Positions 26,737 through 35,549 of a DNA stretch of 54,246 bases are shown here, one piece after another. The stretch covers positions 1 through 54,246 of the forward strand of contig JALEZZ010000039.1 of the NCBI GenBank assembly GCA_022773585.1, written 5' to 3'. Numbering within the stretch: the first letter of the stretch is position 1; each line of letters begins with the position of its first letter. Source of the DNA: Selenomonas sp. (GTDB lineage: Bacteria > Bacillota > Negativicutes > Selenomonadales > Selenomonadaceae). A model generated the notes under the pieces. The model made no database searches and had not been told where the DNA came from. It saw nothing but the letters and a program-made list of their open reading frames with translations. A program made the position numbers and the translations under genes.

Positions 26737-29367
26737 TCAGAGATGCGCCGCGAGAAATGATTCGAATTCTTCCTGCGGCATGGGCTTGCCGTAGAGGTAG
26801 CCCTGGCCGTGCTCGCAGCCGCAGTCGATGAGCATCTGCTCCTGTTCTTCCGTCTCGATGCCTTCGCAGATGACGGTCATGCCGAGCGCATGGCCGAGAT
26901 CGGTCATACGGGCGAGCACGGAACGCATGCGCTCGGAGTTCTCGCTCGCGAGCAGGAGCGAACGGTCGAGCTTCATGACGTCGAGCGGCAGCGCGTCGAG
27001 GAGCGTCAGGTCGCTGTAGCCCGAGCCGAAGTCATCCATGTCGATGCGGAAGCCGAGCTTTTTGAGCTTCGTGACGACAGCGAGCGCGTTTTCGCGCTGC
27101 TCGCGGCCCGCGAGATCGAATGCCGTTTCCGTGAGTTCGAGCTCGACGCCGTCCGTCGAGTAGATGCCGACGAGCTCCGCCATGCGCTGGAGATAGCCTT
27201 TCTCCTGCATGTGGAAGCGGCTCTGGTTGACGGAGACCGGCACGACGGGCAGGCCTTTCGCGCGGCGGTCCCGCTGCATCTTCATGACGTGGACGAGGTT
27301 GTAGAAATCGAGCTTCGTGATGAAGCCGTTGCGCTCGAAGAGCGGGATGAACTTGCCTGGCGGCAGGAAGCCGAGCTCCTTGCTCTTCCAGCGCACGAGC
27401 GCCTCGGCGCCGATGCATTTCTTTGTCCTGAGGTCGTATTTCGGCTGGTACCAGATGACGAATTCCTCGCGGTCGAGCGCCGCCTGCTGCAGGCTCTCGA
27501 TCTGGCTGCGCTCGAGCGCCGACGCCTGCATGGCGTCGTTGTAGACCTGCACGTCGTTCGTCTCGTGCATGGCGAGGTTCGCGTGCTCGAAAATCTTGCG
27601 GCGCTCCTCCGGCGGGAAGCCGACGGCCGCGATGCCCGCATGGATGGGCACATGGACGTTCATGTCGCCGACGCGGACATATTCCTGCACTTCTTTCTGA
27701 TGATGGACGGCCTCGATGAGGATGCCCTCGTCTTTCGCCTGTGCGAGGCAGAGCACATGGCCGGCGCTCGCATGTGACGCACACGCCTTCGCCCACGAGA
27801 CTTCGCCAAGCTCGGCCGTGAAGCGGCGAATCATGTCGCTCACGACCTGCTGGCCGTACGTGCCGACGATGGCATCAAGATTCGCGATGCCGAAGACGAT
27901 GAAGTACCACGCCCGGCCATCGACGGGAAGGTCGCGCGTGAGCTCTTCAAACTGATGCTCGAGCCATGCGTGGCTGCGGAGCCCCGTGTAGCTGTCCGTA
28001 TCGACGAGATGCTGGATTTCGTCCGTATGGCGGCGGCGCTGGCGCAGCGTGTACCAGAGAATCAGGACCAGAAAAATGCCGCCGACAAAGTAAAGCGGAT
28101 AGGCATAGATCAGCGAGCGGATGCTGCGATGGCGCGCTTCCGTGCTGCCCTGCGGCACGAGGCTTTCCTGCGCGAAATCGGGAGCAATCACGTTGATCTC
28201 CTTGTCGAGGATCGGCAGCAGCTGCTCCGAGACACGCTCCGAGACGCCGATGGAGTCCCGCTGCAGGAAGGCAACCGTGCCGTCCGAGACGAGGTCGGGG
28301 AAATCGCCCTGCCAGATGGCGTACTGCGCCGTCTCCTGCCGCTGGAACGTGACGTCGGCCTCGCCGGACTGCACGGCCTGGAAGCAGGCCTCGATATCGG
28401 GGTAGATGCGGATCTGGTCGTCGGCGTAGCGCGTACGCAGCATCTGGTCGGTCATGCGGCTGTCGACCGCTGCGATGACGGGATGCGTCAGATCGCTGAA
28501 GCGGCGCGTGACGGTTGTATAGTAGTCCGTCGCATAGCTGATGGTTGCGGCCATGCCCTTTGATTCCGCAAAGGCGATATCCCAGTCGATGTTCAGATAC
28601 AAATCAGCGCTGCCATCCGCGATAGCGGCCTCGGCCTCCACATACGACGGGACAGTCCGGATGTCGATGGTGACGCCGAGGTCTTCTGCAATGCGGTCAG
28701 TGAGCATTTTCACTTTGCCCTTGAAGGCGCCATCTTCGTCCATGTAGGCAATCGGGCGCTCATTCGGGACAACGACAGCATGAATCACGGGATGCGCTGC
28801 GATGTAGCCGCGCTCGTCCTGCGTGAGGCGCAGCACGCGCGCAGGCTGCCGGTCAGCATACATCTGCGTGAGCATCTCGAGAAAGAACGGCCGGTTCGCG
28901 GCCATAGCGTCATTCGCCCGCTCGACGCGGCCAAACAGCGCATCGTTCCCCTGCCGCATGACATAATAGAGCGGCGTGACCTGATGGTCGGGAACCGGGA
29001 GCTGGAACTTGCGGCTGCCGCGCGCAAAATCAATGGGCATGCGCGAGTACAGGAGCTCGCCCCGGTACTCCGGCATCTGCGGGACGCCCGCGATGGCGTC
29101 AATCTCGCCCGTGCGCAGGCGCGCGAGATTTTCCTCCCAGCTGCCGGGCACGAACGCGACATCCATGCCCGCATAGCTCGTGAGCGTCTGCATGTAGTCC
29201 GTCTCGATGCCGTAGTAGTTGCCCGTTGCATCGACAGTGATGACGCCGTCGCCGAGCGGGTGGATGCCGACGCGCAGCGTATCGCGCGCCTCAGCGAAAG
29301 GTGAAAGGGCAGCGAACAGTGACAGGCATAACAAGAGCAGTGCCATTTTCTGCAAAAAATTCTTCAT
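26737..29367 (-). CDS. periplasmic-sensor EAL phosphodiesterase, paralogue 3
   Basis: 876 residues from the ATG at 29367 (MKNFLQKM, start of the signal peptide); the open frame runs 16 codons further upstream without a signal-like sequence. Same plan as its neighbours: two SBP_bac_3-like domains, TM (about 430-452 of this start), degenerate GGDEF (site reads SAGHVL) and EAL with all expected motifs (EALVRW, SVNQSR, ELTET, DDFGSGYS, MKLDRS, EGIETE). It contains HPVI at the start of SBP domain 2 and again about 90 residues later, the two sites that explain the deletion in paralogue 1. A terminator follows it. Confidence 0.92.
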   Translation of the reverse strand: MKNFLQKMALLLLCLSLFAALSPFAEARDTLRVGIHPLGDGVITVDATGNYYGIETDYMQTLTSYAGMDVAFVPGSWEENLARLRTGEIDAIAGVPQMPEYRGELLYSRMPIDFARGSRKFQLPVPDHQVTPLYYVMRQGNDALFGRVERANDAMAANRPFFLEMLTQMYADRQPARVLRLTQDERGYIAAHPVIHAVVVPNERPIAYMDEDGAFKGKVKMLTDRIAEDLGVTIDIRTVPSYVEAEAAIADGSADLYLNIDWDIAFAESKGMAATISYATDYYTTVTRRFSDLTHPVIAAVDSRMTDQMLRTRYADDQIRIYPDIEACFQAVQSGEADVTFQRQETAQYAIWQGDFPDLVSDGTVAFLQRDSIGVSERVSEQLLPILDKEINVIAPDFAQESLVPQGSTEARHRSIRSLIYAYPLYFVGGIFLVLILWYTLRQRRRHTDEIQHLVDTDSYTGLRSHAWLEHQFEELTRDLPVDGRAWYFIVFGIANLDAIVGTYGQQVVSDMIRRFTAELGEVSWAKACASHASAGHVLCLAQAKDEGILIEAVHHQKEVQEYVRVGDMNVHVPIHAGIAAVGFPPEERRKIFEHANLAMHETNDVQVYNDAMQASALERSQIESLQQAALDREEFVIWYQPKYDLRTKKCIGAEALVRWKSKELGFLPPGKFIPLFERNGFITKLDFYNLVHVMKMQRDRRAKGLPVVPVSVNQSRFHMQEKGYLQRMAELVGIYSTDGVELELTETAFDLAGREQRENALAVVTKLKKLGFRIDMDDFGSGYSDLTLLDALPLDVMKLDRSLLLASENSERMRSVLARMTDLGHALGMTVICEGIETEEQEQMLIDCGCEHGQGYLYGKPMPQEEFESFLAAHL

Positions 29368-29430
29368 ATGAACACCACTGCCTTTCTTCGACTGCACAAT
29401 CGATGGACGATTCACGCCCTACCTTCGACA

Positions 29431-29473
29431 CTCCCCCAGTCAGCTTCGCTGACAGCCCCCTCTGGGAGGGTGC
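29431..29473. repeat. palindromic extragenic repeat, single unit
   Basis: CTCCCCCAGTCAGCTTCGCT with GACAGCCCCCTC and GGGAGGG: the same three-part unit as one arm of the composite repeat at 23413, here alone in the gap between EAL paralogues 4 and 3. Confidence 0.8.
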
Positions 29474-29491
29474 CTGAGTGCGATATCTTCT

Positions 29492-32350
29492 TCATGCATG
29501 CGCCCGCAAGAAATTTTCGTAGTCCGCACGCCGCATGGGCTTTCCATAGAGGAAGCCCTGCCCGTACTCGCAGCCGCAGGCGATGAGCAGCTGTTCCTGC
29601 TCCTCCGTCTCGATGCCCTCGCAGATGACCTTCATGCCGAGCGCGTGGCCGAGCTCGATCATCTGCCGCAGGACGGTCTGCATGCGCTCCGAGCCCTCGG
29701 ACGCGAGCAGCATCGAGCGGTCGATCTTCATGACGTCGAGCGGCAGCTGGTTCAGTAGTGACAAATCGCTGTAGCCGCTGCCGAAATCGTCCATGTCGAT
29801 GGAAAAGCCCATGCCGTGCAGCCGCTGCACGATGTCGAGCGAATGCACGCGCAACGCCTCGCCGAGCACGTCGAACGCCGTCTCCGTGAGTTCGAGCTCG
29901 ATGCCGTCCGGCGAGTAGATGTCGACGAGTTCCTGCATATGCTGGATGTAGCCTTCCTCGCGCATATGCTGGCGCGACTGGTTGACGGAGATCGGCAGCA
30001 CGGGCAGGCCTTTCGCCTTCGCCTCGCGCTGGAACACCATGACGTGTTCGAGATTGTAGAAATCGAGCTGCGTGATGAAGCCGTTGCTCTCGAACAGCGG
30101 AATGAACTTGCCGGGCGGCAAAAAGCCGAGCTCCTTGCTCTCCCAGCGCACGAGCGCCTCGGCGCCGATGCATTTCTTTGATTTGAGGTCGTATTTCGGC
30201 TGATACCAGATGTGGAACTCGCGCGCCGCGAGCGCCTGCTCCTGCAAGCTCTCCATGCGGCTCACGAGCAGCGTCTCGCGCTGGAGCGCACTCGAAAAGA
30301 CCGTGACAGCGTTCCCTTCATGCGCGGCGAGCTCCGCGTTGTTCATGGCCGTCTTGAGATCCATACGCGGGTCGCCGAGGTAGCAGACGCCGGCTTCGAG
30401 CGGGATGCGCACGAGCATGCGGCCGACCTGCTGCGACTCGTTCTGCCGCAGGATCAGCGTCAGCGCCGGCACGAGTGATTTTTCTTCGGCGCAGGCGAGC
30501 AGGAAGACTTCGGATGCACCGGCGCGCGTCGCGAGCAGATGCGTCCACGAACTGCCCTCGAAGGCACCAGCGAGGCGCTTGCAGAGCTCGGCGAGCGCGT
30601 CGCGGCCATACGTGCCCACGATGACGTCCGGACGCATGGCGCGGATGACGACAGCCGCGAGCGGGGCCCCCTTCGGCATGCTCTCCACACGCTGCGCGCC
30701 CTCGCGCTCGAGCCATGCGAGATTGCGGAGGCCCGTGTCGAGGTCGCTGTCGATGATGGACTGCAGATGCGCCGCATTCTTCTTCTTCATGCGGCGATAG
30801 CGATAGAAGGCCGCGCCGCAGAGCAGGAACACGATGAGCGCGCCGAGCAGGAAATACTGCGGATAATTGAAGAAATACGACGAGAGCGTGCGATTGTCAA
30901 AGAGCTTCTGGCGTTCCTCGGCGACGGCTGCCGCCGCGACGTCCTGCCCCATGTGCGCGATTTCCTTGTCGAGAATCGAGAGCAGCACAGCATCGGCTTC
31001 CTGCGGGATGGCCATGGCCGAGCGGCTCGAAAACGCGACCGTGCCGCTCGCGACGAGGCCGGGATACTGGCCCGCAATCGTCTGGTACTGCGCGACCTCC
31101 TGCCGCAGGAACGCAACATCGGCCTTGTTTTCTTCGACGGCGCGCAGACATTCCTCGGCCGACCCGCAGCGCACGAGCTTGTCAGCGCCGTAGCGCGGGA
31201 TGATCAGAGCGTCGGCGAGGCGCTGGCTCCAGTAGGCGATGCGCGGCCGCGCGGGACGTCCGCCCCGCCGCGTGACCTCCGTGAAATACGACGTCGTGAA
31301 CGGTGCCGTCTGCATGTAGCCGTGCTCGCCCGCCCAGCCGGGGCTCCAGCGCGAATTGAGCAGCACGTCGGCCGTACCATCCGCAAGATGCGCGTAGGCT
31401 TCCTCGGCTGACTGCACGGGCACGATTTCGACGTCGATGCCGAGGTCGGCGCCGATGCGGTCCGTGACGGCGCGCAGGCCGCCCGCGAATTCCCCGTTTT
31501 CATCGACGTAGGCATATGGCTTCTCGCTGATGACGGCAGCAATCCGCAGCGTCGGATGTGCGAGCAGATAGTCGCGCTCTCGGCGGTCGAGCAAGAGCGG
31601 CGCGCCGACGCCATCGGAATGGTAGAGCTCATAGAGGTCGGCAAAGAGCATCGGGCGCGTCGTCGCGAGGCGCGCGGCCGCCTGATTCAAGCGGTCGAGG
31701 AGCTCCGTATTGCCTTTCCGCACGACGAAATAGACGGGGTCCGTATCGAGCGCAGCGGCGGGCAGCAAGTCTTCCGGCAGCTGCGTGTCAAGCGAGCAGC
31801 CGTCAATCTGGCCCGCATCATAGGCCGCAAGGATGTGCTTTCGATCCTCGAATTCCTGCGTCGTGTAGGAAAAGCCCTCATAGTTCAGCACGGGGCCGAG
31901 ACGCGGGCTCGTATACTGGCCGCGGATGATGCCGATGTTGAGCGGGCGCGTGCGGTCAGGATTGTCGAATGTCGCCACGCCGCCGCGCAGGTAGAGCATC
32001 GACGTCGAAAGGCTCATCGGGATGCGCCCGTAGTCGAAGAACGCATGACGGTATGGCAGATCCGTGATGTTCGCGATGGTATCAATCTCGCCCGACGCGA
32101 GCTTCGCGAGGTTGTTCGTCCACGAATCCGAGACAAAGACCGCCTGCATGCCCGCATAGTTCGCGAGCAGGCGCATGTAGTCCTGATTCTGGTCGCGGCT
32201 GCCATCGATGGGCGATTTCAGCGACGGCAATGTATTGATGCCGACGCGCAGCGGCTGCCGCTCTTCGGCCATGCCGACACCCGCATAGAGAAAAACGACG
32301 CTCGCGAGAACGAGCGCCGCCATCTTTTGATAAAACTGCTTCATCTTCAT
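29492..32350 (-). CDS. periplasmic-sensor EAL phosphodiesterase, paralogue 4
   Basis: 952 residues. Signal peptide about 1-28; SBP_bac_3-like domains about 34-250 and 268-475; TM 497-517; degenerate GGDEF about 525-695 (site reads AGASEV); EAL 700-950. Catalytic set by position: Glu731 (EAL), Asn790, Glu823, Asp854-Asp855, Lys875, Glu911 and Glu914. Start supported by AAGGAGC nine bases upstream. It is first in transcription order of the four tandem copies. The periplasmic part senses a solute and presumably sets the activity of the cytoplasmic EAL through the single TM and the GGDEF-like relay. Confidence 0.93.
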   Translation of the reverse strand: MKMKQFYQKMAALVLASVVFLYAGVGMAEERQPLRVGINTLPSLKSPIDGSRDQNQDYMRLLANYAGMQAVFVSDSWTNNLAKLASGEIDTIANITDLPYRHAFFDYGRIPMSLSTSMLYLRGGVATFDNPDRTRPLNIGIIRGQYTSPRLGPVLNYEGFSYTTQEFEDRKHILAAYDAGQIDGCSLDTQLPEDLLPAAALDTDPVYFVVRKGNTELLDRLNQAAARLATTRPMLFADLYELYHSDGVGAPLLLDRRERDYLLAHPTLRIAAVISEKPYAYVDENGEFAGGLRAVTDRIGADLGIDVEIVPVQSAEEAYAHLADGTADVLLNSRWSPGWAGEHGYMQTAPFTTSYFTEVTRRGGRPARPRIAYWSQRLADALIIPRYGADKLVRCGSAEECLRAVEENKADVAFLRQEVAQYQTIAGQYPGLVASGTVAFSSRSAMAIPQEADAVLLSILDKEIAHMGQDVAAAAVAEERQKLFDNRTLSSYFFNYPQYFLLGALIVFLLCGAAFYRYRRMKKKNAAHLQSIIDSDLDTGLRNLAWLEREGAQRVESMPKGAPLAAVVIRAMRPDVIVGTYGRDALAELCKRLAGAFEGSSWTHLLATRAGASEVFLLACAEEKSLVPALTLILRQNESQQVGRMLVRIPLEAGVCYLGDPRMDLKTAMNNAELAAHEGNAVTVFSSALQRETLLVSRMESLQEQALAAREFHIWYQPKYDLKSKKCIGAEALVRWESKELGFLPPGKFIPLFESNGFITQLDFYNLEHVMVFQREAKAKGLPVLPISVNQSRQHMREEGYIQHMQELVDIYSPDGIELELTETAFDVLGEALRVHSLDIVQRLHGMGFSIDMDDFGSGYSDLSLLNQLPLDVMKIDRSMLLASEGSERMQTVLRQMIELGHALGMKVICEGIETEEQEQLLIACGCEYGQGFLYGKPMRRADYENFLRAHA

Positions 32351-32469
32351 AGGGACGCTCCTTTTCCCTAGATGGTTCCACAGTCTTATCTTAGCAGATT
32401 TTTTTCATTTCTGCTTGTATTTTTTTACAGAAAACGTCACCTTGCAGGAAGTTTTCTGCCCGAATCCCA

Positions 32470-33501
32470 TCAGACTTCCATCGGTGCGATATCTTCGTCT
32501 TTCATGAACTGCGAGAGCTTCGTCACGCCTGCCATGACGCGGCGGAAATGCTCGGGCGTCAGCGACTGCGGGCCGTCCGAGAGCGCCTTTTCCGGATTCG
32601 GGTGCATCTCGATCATGAGGCCGTCCGCGCCGGCCGCGATGGCCGCGAATGCCATCGGCTGCACCATGCGCCATTTGCCCGTGCCATGCGACGGATCGAC
32701 GATGATCGGCAGATGCGAGAGGTGCTTGATGGCCGCGACGGCCGAGAGGTCGAGCGTGTTGCGCGTATACGTCTCATACGTGCGGATGCCGCGCTCGCAG
32801 AACACGACGTTCGGGTTGCCCTCGTTCATGATGTACTCAGCTGCATTGAGCCACTCGTTGAGCGTCGCCGCGAGGCCGCGCTTGAGCAGCACCGGCTTGC
32901 CCGCCTTGCCGACGGCTTTCAGCAGGCCAAAGTTCTGCATGTTGCGCGCGCCGACCTGCAGCATGTCCGCATAGGCGGCCACGCGGTCGACGGCCTCGAC
33001 CGTCGTGACCTCCGTCACGACGCGCAGGCCCGTGCGCTCGCGCGCCTCGGCGAGGTACTTGAGGCCCTGCTCTTCGAGACCCTGGAACGAATACGGGCTC
33101 GTGCGCGGCTTGTACGCACCGCCGCGCAGGAACTGCGCGCCCGCGGCCTTCACGATGTCCGCCGCCTCGAACAGCTGCTCGCGCGACTCGACGGCGCACG
33201 GGCCGCTCATGACGACGGGGTTGCCGTCACCAATCTTCACGCCCGCGACATCGATGACGCTCGACTGCGGATGGAACTCGCGGCTCGCGAGCTTGTAGCT
33301 CTTCGAAATCGCGACCGTCGTCTCGACGCCCTTCATCGACTCGAAATTCACCTCGCCGAGCCGCCGCTTGTCGCCGATGACACCGACAATCTGCTGCGCC
33401 GCGCCCTCCATGACCTTCGCCTCCAGCCCCGCGTCGTGGATGACGGAGATGACCGATTTGATGTTTTCGGCAGTTGCGTCGGGATCCATGATGATGACCA
33501 T
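32470..33501 (-). CDS. aroF: 3-deoxy-7-phosphoheptulonate synthase (DAHP synthase), type I-beta
   Basis: 343 residues. The first ~70 residues are a ferredoxin-like/ACT-type regulatory domain (MVIIMDPDATAENIKSVISV), followed by the catalytic barrel with MSGPCAVES, GGAYKPRTSPYSFQG, LLKRGLAAT and VDPSHGTGK. It condenses phosphoenolpyruvate and erythrose 4-phosphate, opening the shikimate pathway. Start supported by AGAGGTC. pheA lies 62 bases upstream on the same strand, so both ends of phenylalanine synthesis are linked in one operon. The N-terminal domain is the usual site of aromatic amino-acid or prephenate feedback in this class. Confidence 0.96.
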   Translation of the reverse strand: MVIIMDPDATAENIKSVISVIHDAGLEAKVMEGAAQQIVGVIGDKRRLGEVNFESMKGVETTVAISKSYKLASREFHPQSSVIDVAGVKIGDGNPVVMSGPCAVESREQLFEAADIVKAAGAQFLRGGAYKPRTSPYSFQGLEEQGLKYLAEARERTGLRVVTEVTTVEAVDRVAAYADMLQVGARNMQNFGLLKAVGKAGKPVLLKRGLAATLNEWLNAAEYIMNEGNPNVVFCERGIRTYETYTRNTLDLSAVAAIKHLSHLPIIVDPSHGTGKWRMVQPMAFAAIAAGADGLMIEMHPNPEKALSDGPQSLTPEHFRRVMAGVTKLSQFMKDEDIAPMEV

Positions 33502-33563
33502 TGTATGACCTCTTTCCTTCCGTTTGTTTTATTGAAATATGCGCGCATGATGCCAAACGCATC

Positions 33564-34439
33564 TCAGCACTTTGCCGTCAGCACTGGGAACCTCCCGAGA
33601 TTCTTCAGCCACATGCATTTCGCGCGCACGGCTGCCAACGCCTCTTCGAGCATCTCCTCCCCCGCGTCCGTATCGAGATCGAAGAAGAAGATGTAATCCC
33701 CGAGCTGCGTCCGCGCCGGGCGCGACTCGATGCGCGTCATATTGATGCCGCGCCGCGAAAACTCCAGCAGCACATCGACGAGCGAGCCCGCCCGCGAGCC
33801 ATCGAGCTGGCAGATGACGAGCACCTTGTCGCCACTTGCGACCGCCGCGCCGTCACGCCGCCGCGCGACCTCGAAGAACCGCGTTGCATTCGCCATGTTG
33901 TCCTGGATTTCGTGCGCGAGCGGCGTCAGCCCGTAGAGCTCGCCTGCCCGCGCCGTGCAGATAGCCGCGATGCCATCCTCTGGCCGTGCGGCCGCCGCGA
34001 TTTTCGCCGCCCGCGCCGTCGATGCGACCTTGACGAGCTCCGCCTGCGGGAAATGCGCAGCGAGATAGTCACGGCACTGGCTGATGGGCTGCGCATGCGA
34101 ATAGATTTTCCGCACGTCCTCCGCCTTGCAGTGCGCCATGAGCTCGTTGTGCACGGGCCAGATGACCTCGCGCACGACGGCGAGTGCGTCCGTATGCGCG
34201 AGCACGTCGAGCGTCACGCGGATAGCGCCTTCGAGCGAGTTTTCGACCGGCACGAAGCCCGAATCAATCTCCCCGCGCTCGACGGCCACGAGCACATCGT
34301 CGATGTCAGGATACGGCACGAGCTTGCGCACCGGCGCCTCGGTGTCCGCCTCGCGCAACCAGCCGCGCAGCCAAAGCGCCGCCGCTTCGCTATGCGTCCC
34401 CGCCGGGCCGAGGAAGCCCATGCGATGTGGTTTTTGCAT
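33564..34439 (-). CDS. pheA: prephenate dehydratase
   Basis: 291 residues from the ATG at 34439, preceded by TAGGGGA; the reading frame is open for 73 more codons but those overlap a small toxin gene on the other strand. The catalytic domain begins MGFLGPAGTHSEAAA and carries the NATRFF motif (Thr-Arg-Phe catalytic triplet). A C-terminal ACT domain has GSLVDVL and ESRPAR, the phenylalanine-binding GALV/ESRP motifs. It converts prephenate to phenylpyruvate. No chorismate mutase domain is fused. Transcription may start at a strong promoter at 34735-34763, through the antisense region of the toxin. Confidence 0.95.
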   Translation of the reverse strand: MQKPHRMGFLGPAGTHSEAAALWLRGWLREADTEAPVRKLVPYPDIDDVLVAVERGEIDSGFVPVENSLEGAIRVTLDVLAHTDALAVVREVIWPVHNELMAHCKAEDVRKIYSHAQPISQCRDYLAAHFPQAELVKVASTARAAKIAAAARPEDGIAAICTARAGELYGLTPLAHEIQDNMANATRFFEVARRRDGAAVASGDKVLVICQLDGSRAGSLVDVLLEFSRRGINMTRIESRPARTQLGDYIFFFDLDTDAGEEMLEEALAAVRAKCMWLKNLGRFPVLTAKC

Positions 34440-34481
34440 TGGATCGTCCCCTAAATATAGATAGCAGAAAGCCAGCACTTG

Positions 34482-34490
34482 TGCTATAAT
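34482..34490 (+). promoter_or_regulatory. extended -10 promoter of the holin-like toxin
   Basis: TGCTATAAT-type extended -10 (TG at 34482-34483, TATAAT at 34485-34490) about 50 bases before the toxin start. The -35 region is poor, as is usual with an extended -10. Confidence 0.5.
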
Positions 34491-34541
34491 TTCTCTTAGT
34501 GGCTGATGCGCCAGCCCCTCGAGACGAGGGAGGTGATCATC

Positions 34542-34619
34542 ATGACGACTTATGAGAAGTTGGCACTTGTACTGGCTTTCTTGCAAGTACTGTTGATGAT
34601 TCTCCAGCTCATTCGCTAA
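34542..34619 (+). CDS. holin-like class I toxin, 25 residues
   Basis: A 25-residue peptide, MTTYEKL then a hydrophobic helix of about 18 residues ending in an Arg. It follows an excellent ribosome site, GGGAGGTGAT. Size and sequence (MTTYE start, single helix, charged end) match peptides annotated as putative holin-like toxins in Firmicutes, which belong to type I toxin-antitoxin loci of the TxpA/BsrG kind. Such peptides insert into the membrane. It is too short for usual gene callers. An opposing strong promoter lies 115 bases downstream. Confidence 0.75.
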   Translation: MTTYEKLALVLAFLQVLLMILQLIR

Positions 34620-34640
34620 TGCGATGAGTGAATCCTGAGC

Positions 34641-34728
34641 CCAAAGAGGTGATGGCACCTGGCTTGTGCTGCTCTTTCAAACTCAAAATCTTGAAGAGCT
34701 GACGGCCGAAAACATCAGCTACTTCTTT
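34641..34728 (-). ncRNA. antisense RNA (antitoxin candidate) to the holin-like toxin
   Basis: Expected to start about 34728 from the promoter at 34735-34763 and to run opposite to the 3' part of the toxin transcript. AGCTGA (about 34715-34720) pairs with TCAGCT (about 34697-34702) in a first hairpin; a short hairpin AGGTG/CACCT (34647-34660) and CTTT follow, a weak terminator, so the 3' end is uncertain and readthrough into pheA is possible. Confidence 0.5.
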
Positions 34729-34734
34729 GTGTCT

Positions 34735-34763
34735 ATTATACAGAGTTACACCATTTTTTTCAA
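34735..34763 (-). promoter_or_regulatory. strong sigma-A promoter facing the toxin gene
   Basis: Minus strand TTGAAA (34758-34763), 17-base spacer, perfect TATAAT (34735-34740). It points at the toxin and, beyond it, at pheA. Confidence 0.8.
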
Positions 34764-34769
34764 GTCATT

Positions 34770-35429
34770 TCAAAGTTCTTTCGACAGCTTCATGAGCTCC
34801 GGGCAGAGGTCGCCGATCGAGCTCTTGAGATCGTCCTGCGGCTGGAGGATGTCGAGCACGGGCTGCATCGTCTTGCGGAACGCTTCGTCATCCTGCATGA
34901 GCGCGAGAATCGCGCTCGTGTTGATGGCGTCATCGAGCGCCGTATGCTGCTTGCCCTCGAAATCGCGATCCATCGCGCCGAGCGCATGCTTCAGCGCGAG
35001 GCTGTTGTGCAGGCCGAGGCGGTCGTCGAACTCCTGCTGCAGATCGACCCAGCGGCTGTCGAGCCAGTGGACGTCGAAGTCCTTGAGCTTCATGCGGCAT
35101 TCCGACTTCAGCTGCTTGATGTCCGACATGCTCCACGAATAAATCGTCGTCTCTTCCTCGCCGACCCAGTCCACGAACGCGCGAAAGCTCGGCTCGAACA
35201 CCTCGCCCGTATCCACCATCGCCTGCGTGATGCTCGTGAGGCGCGTGATGTGCTTCTTGATGGGCCCGTACTCCGGCTTCACATAGCAGCGGAACGTGCT
35301 CTCCTGCACATAGTCCTCCCCGAGCTTCACCGCCCCGATCTCGATGACCTCGTCGCGCAGCCGCTTGCGGACTTCCCGAAACTCGCGATCCACCGGATTC
35401 ATCTCGAGATCGACCACCACATGCTTCAT
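34770..35429 (-). CDS. DEDDh 3'-5' exonuclease (DnaQ-like)
   Basis: 219 residues. Exo I has VVDLEMNP (Asp7, Glu9); Exo II lies in the TSITQAMVDTG to SMSDIKQL region; Exo III has HTALDDAINT with the catalytic His and Asp. This is the DnaQ-like fold of the KapD/inhibitor-of-sporulation type, acting on single-stranded DNA or RNA. Start supported by CAGGAG. It is a single gene, divergent from the HAD phosphatase. Substrate unknown. Confidence 0.88.
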   Translation of the reverse strand: MKHVVVDLEMNPVDREFREVRKRLRDEVIEIGAVKLGEDYVQESTFRCYVKPEYGPIKKHITRLTSITQAMVDTGEVFEPSFRAFVDWVGEEETTIYSWSMSDIKQLKSECRMKLKDFDVHWLDSRWVDLQQEFDDRLGLHNSLALKHALGAMDRDFEGKQHTALDDAINTSAILALMQDDEAFRKTMQPVLDILQPQDDLKSSIGDLCPELMKLSKEL

Positions 35430-35511
35430 AAATAACTCCTGCCCTTTCCGTTTCTATCGCATTATCATTCTTATTTTACGGCAAAAAACAATGCGTGGCA
35501 AGAGAAAGGTA

Positions 35512-35520
35512 TGCTATACT
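35512..35520 (+). promoter_or_regulatory. extended -10 promoter of the HAD phosphatase
   Basis: ATGCTATACT: TG, one base, then TATACT (35515-35520), 29 bases before the start codon. No clear -35. Confidence 0.45.
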
Positions 35521-35549
35521 GAAATGGAAAAAATCAAAGGAGCGACCCT

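Noticed and set aside
34440..34658. 73-codon N-terminal extension of prephenate dehydratase
   Set aside because: The family begins at MGFLGPAGTHSE; the extension is antisense to the toxin gene and AGGGGA precedes the ATG at 34439.
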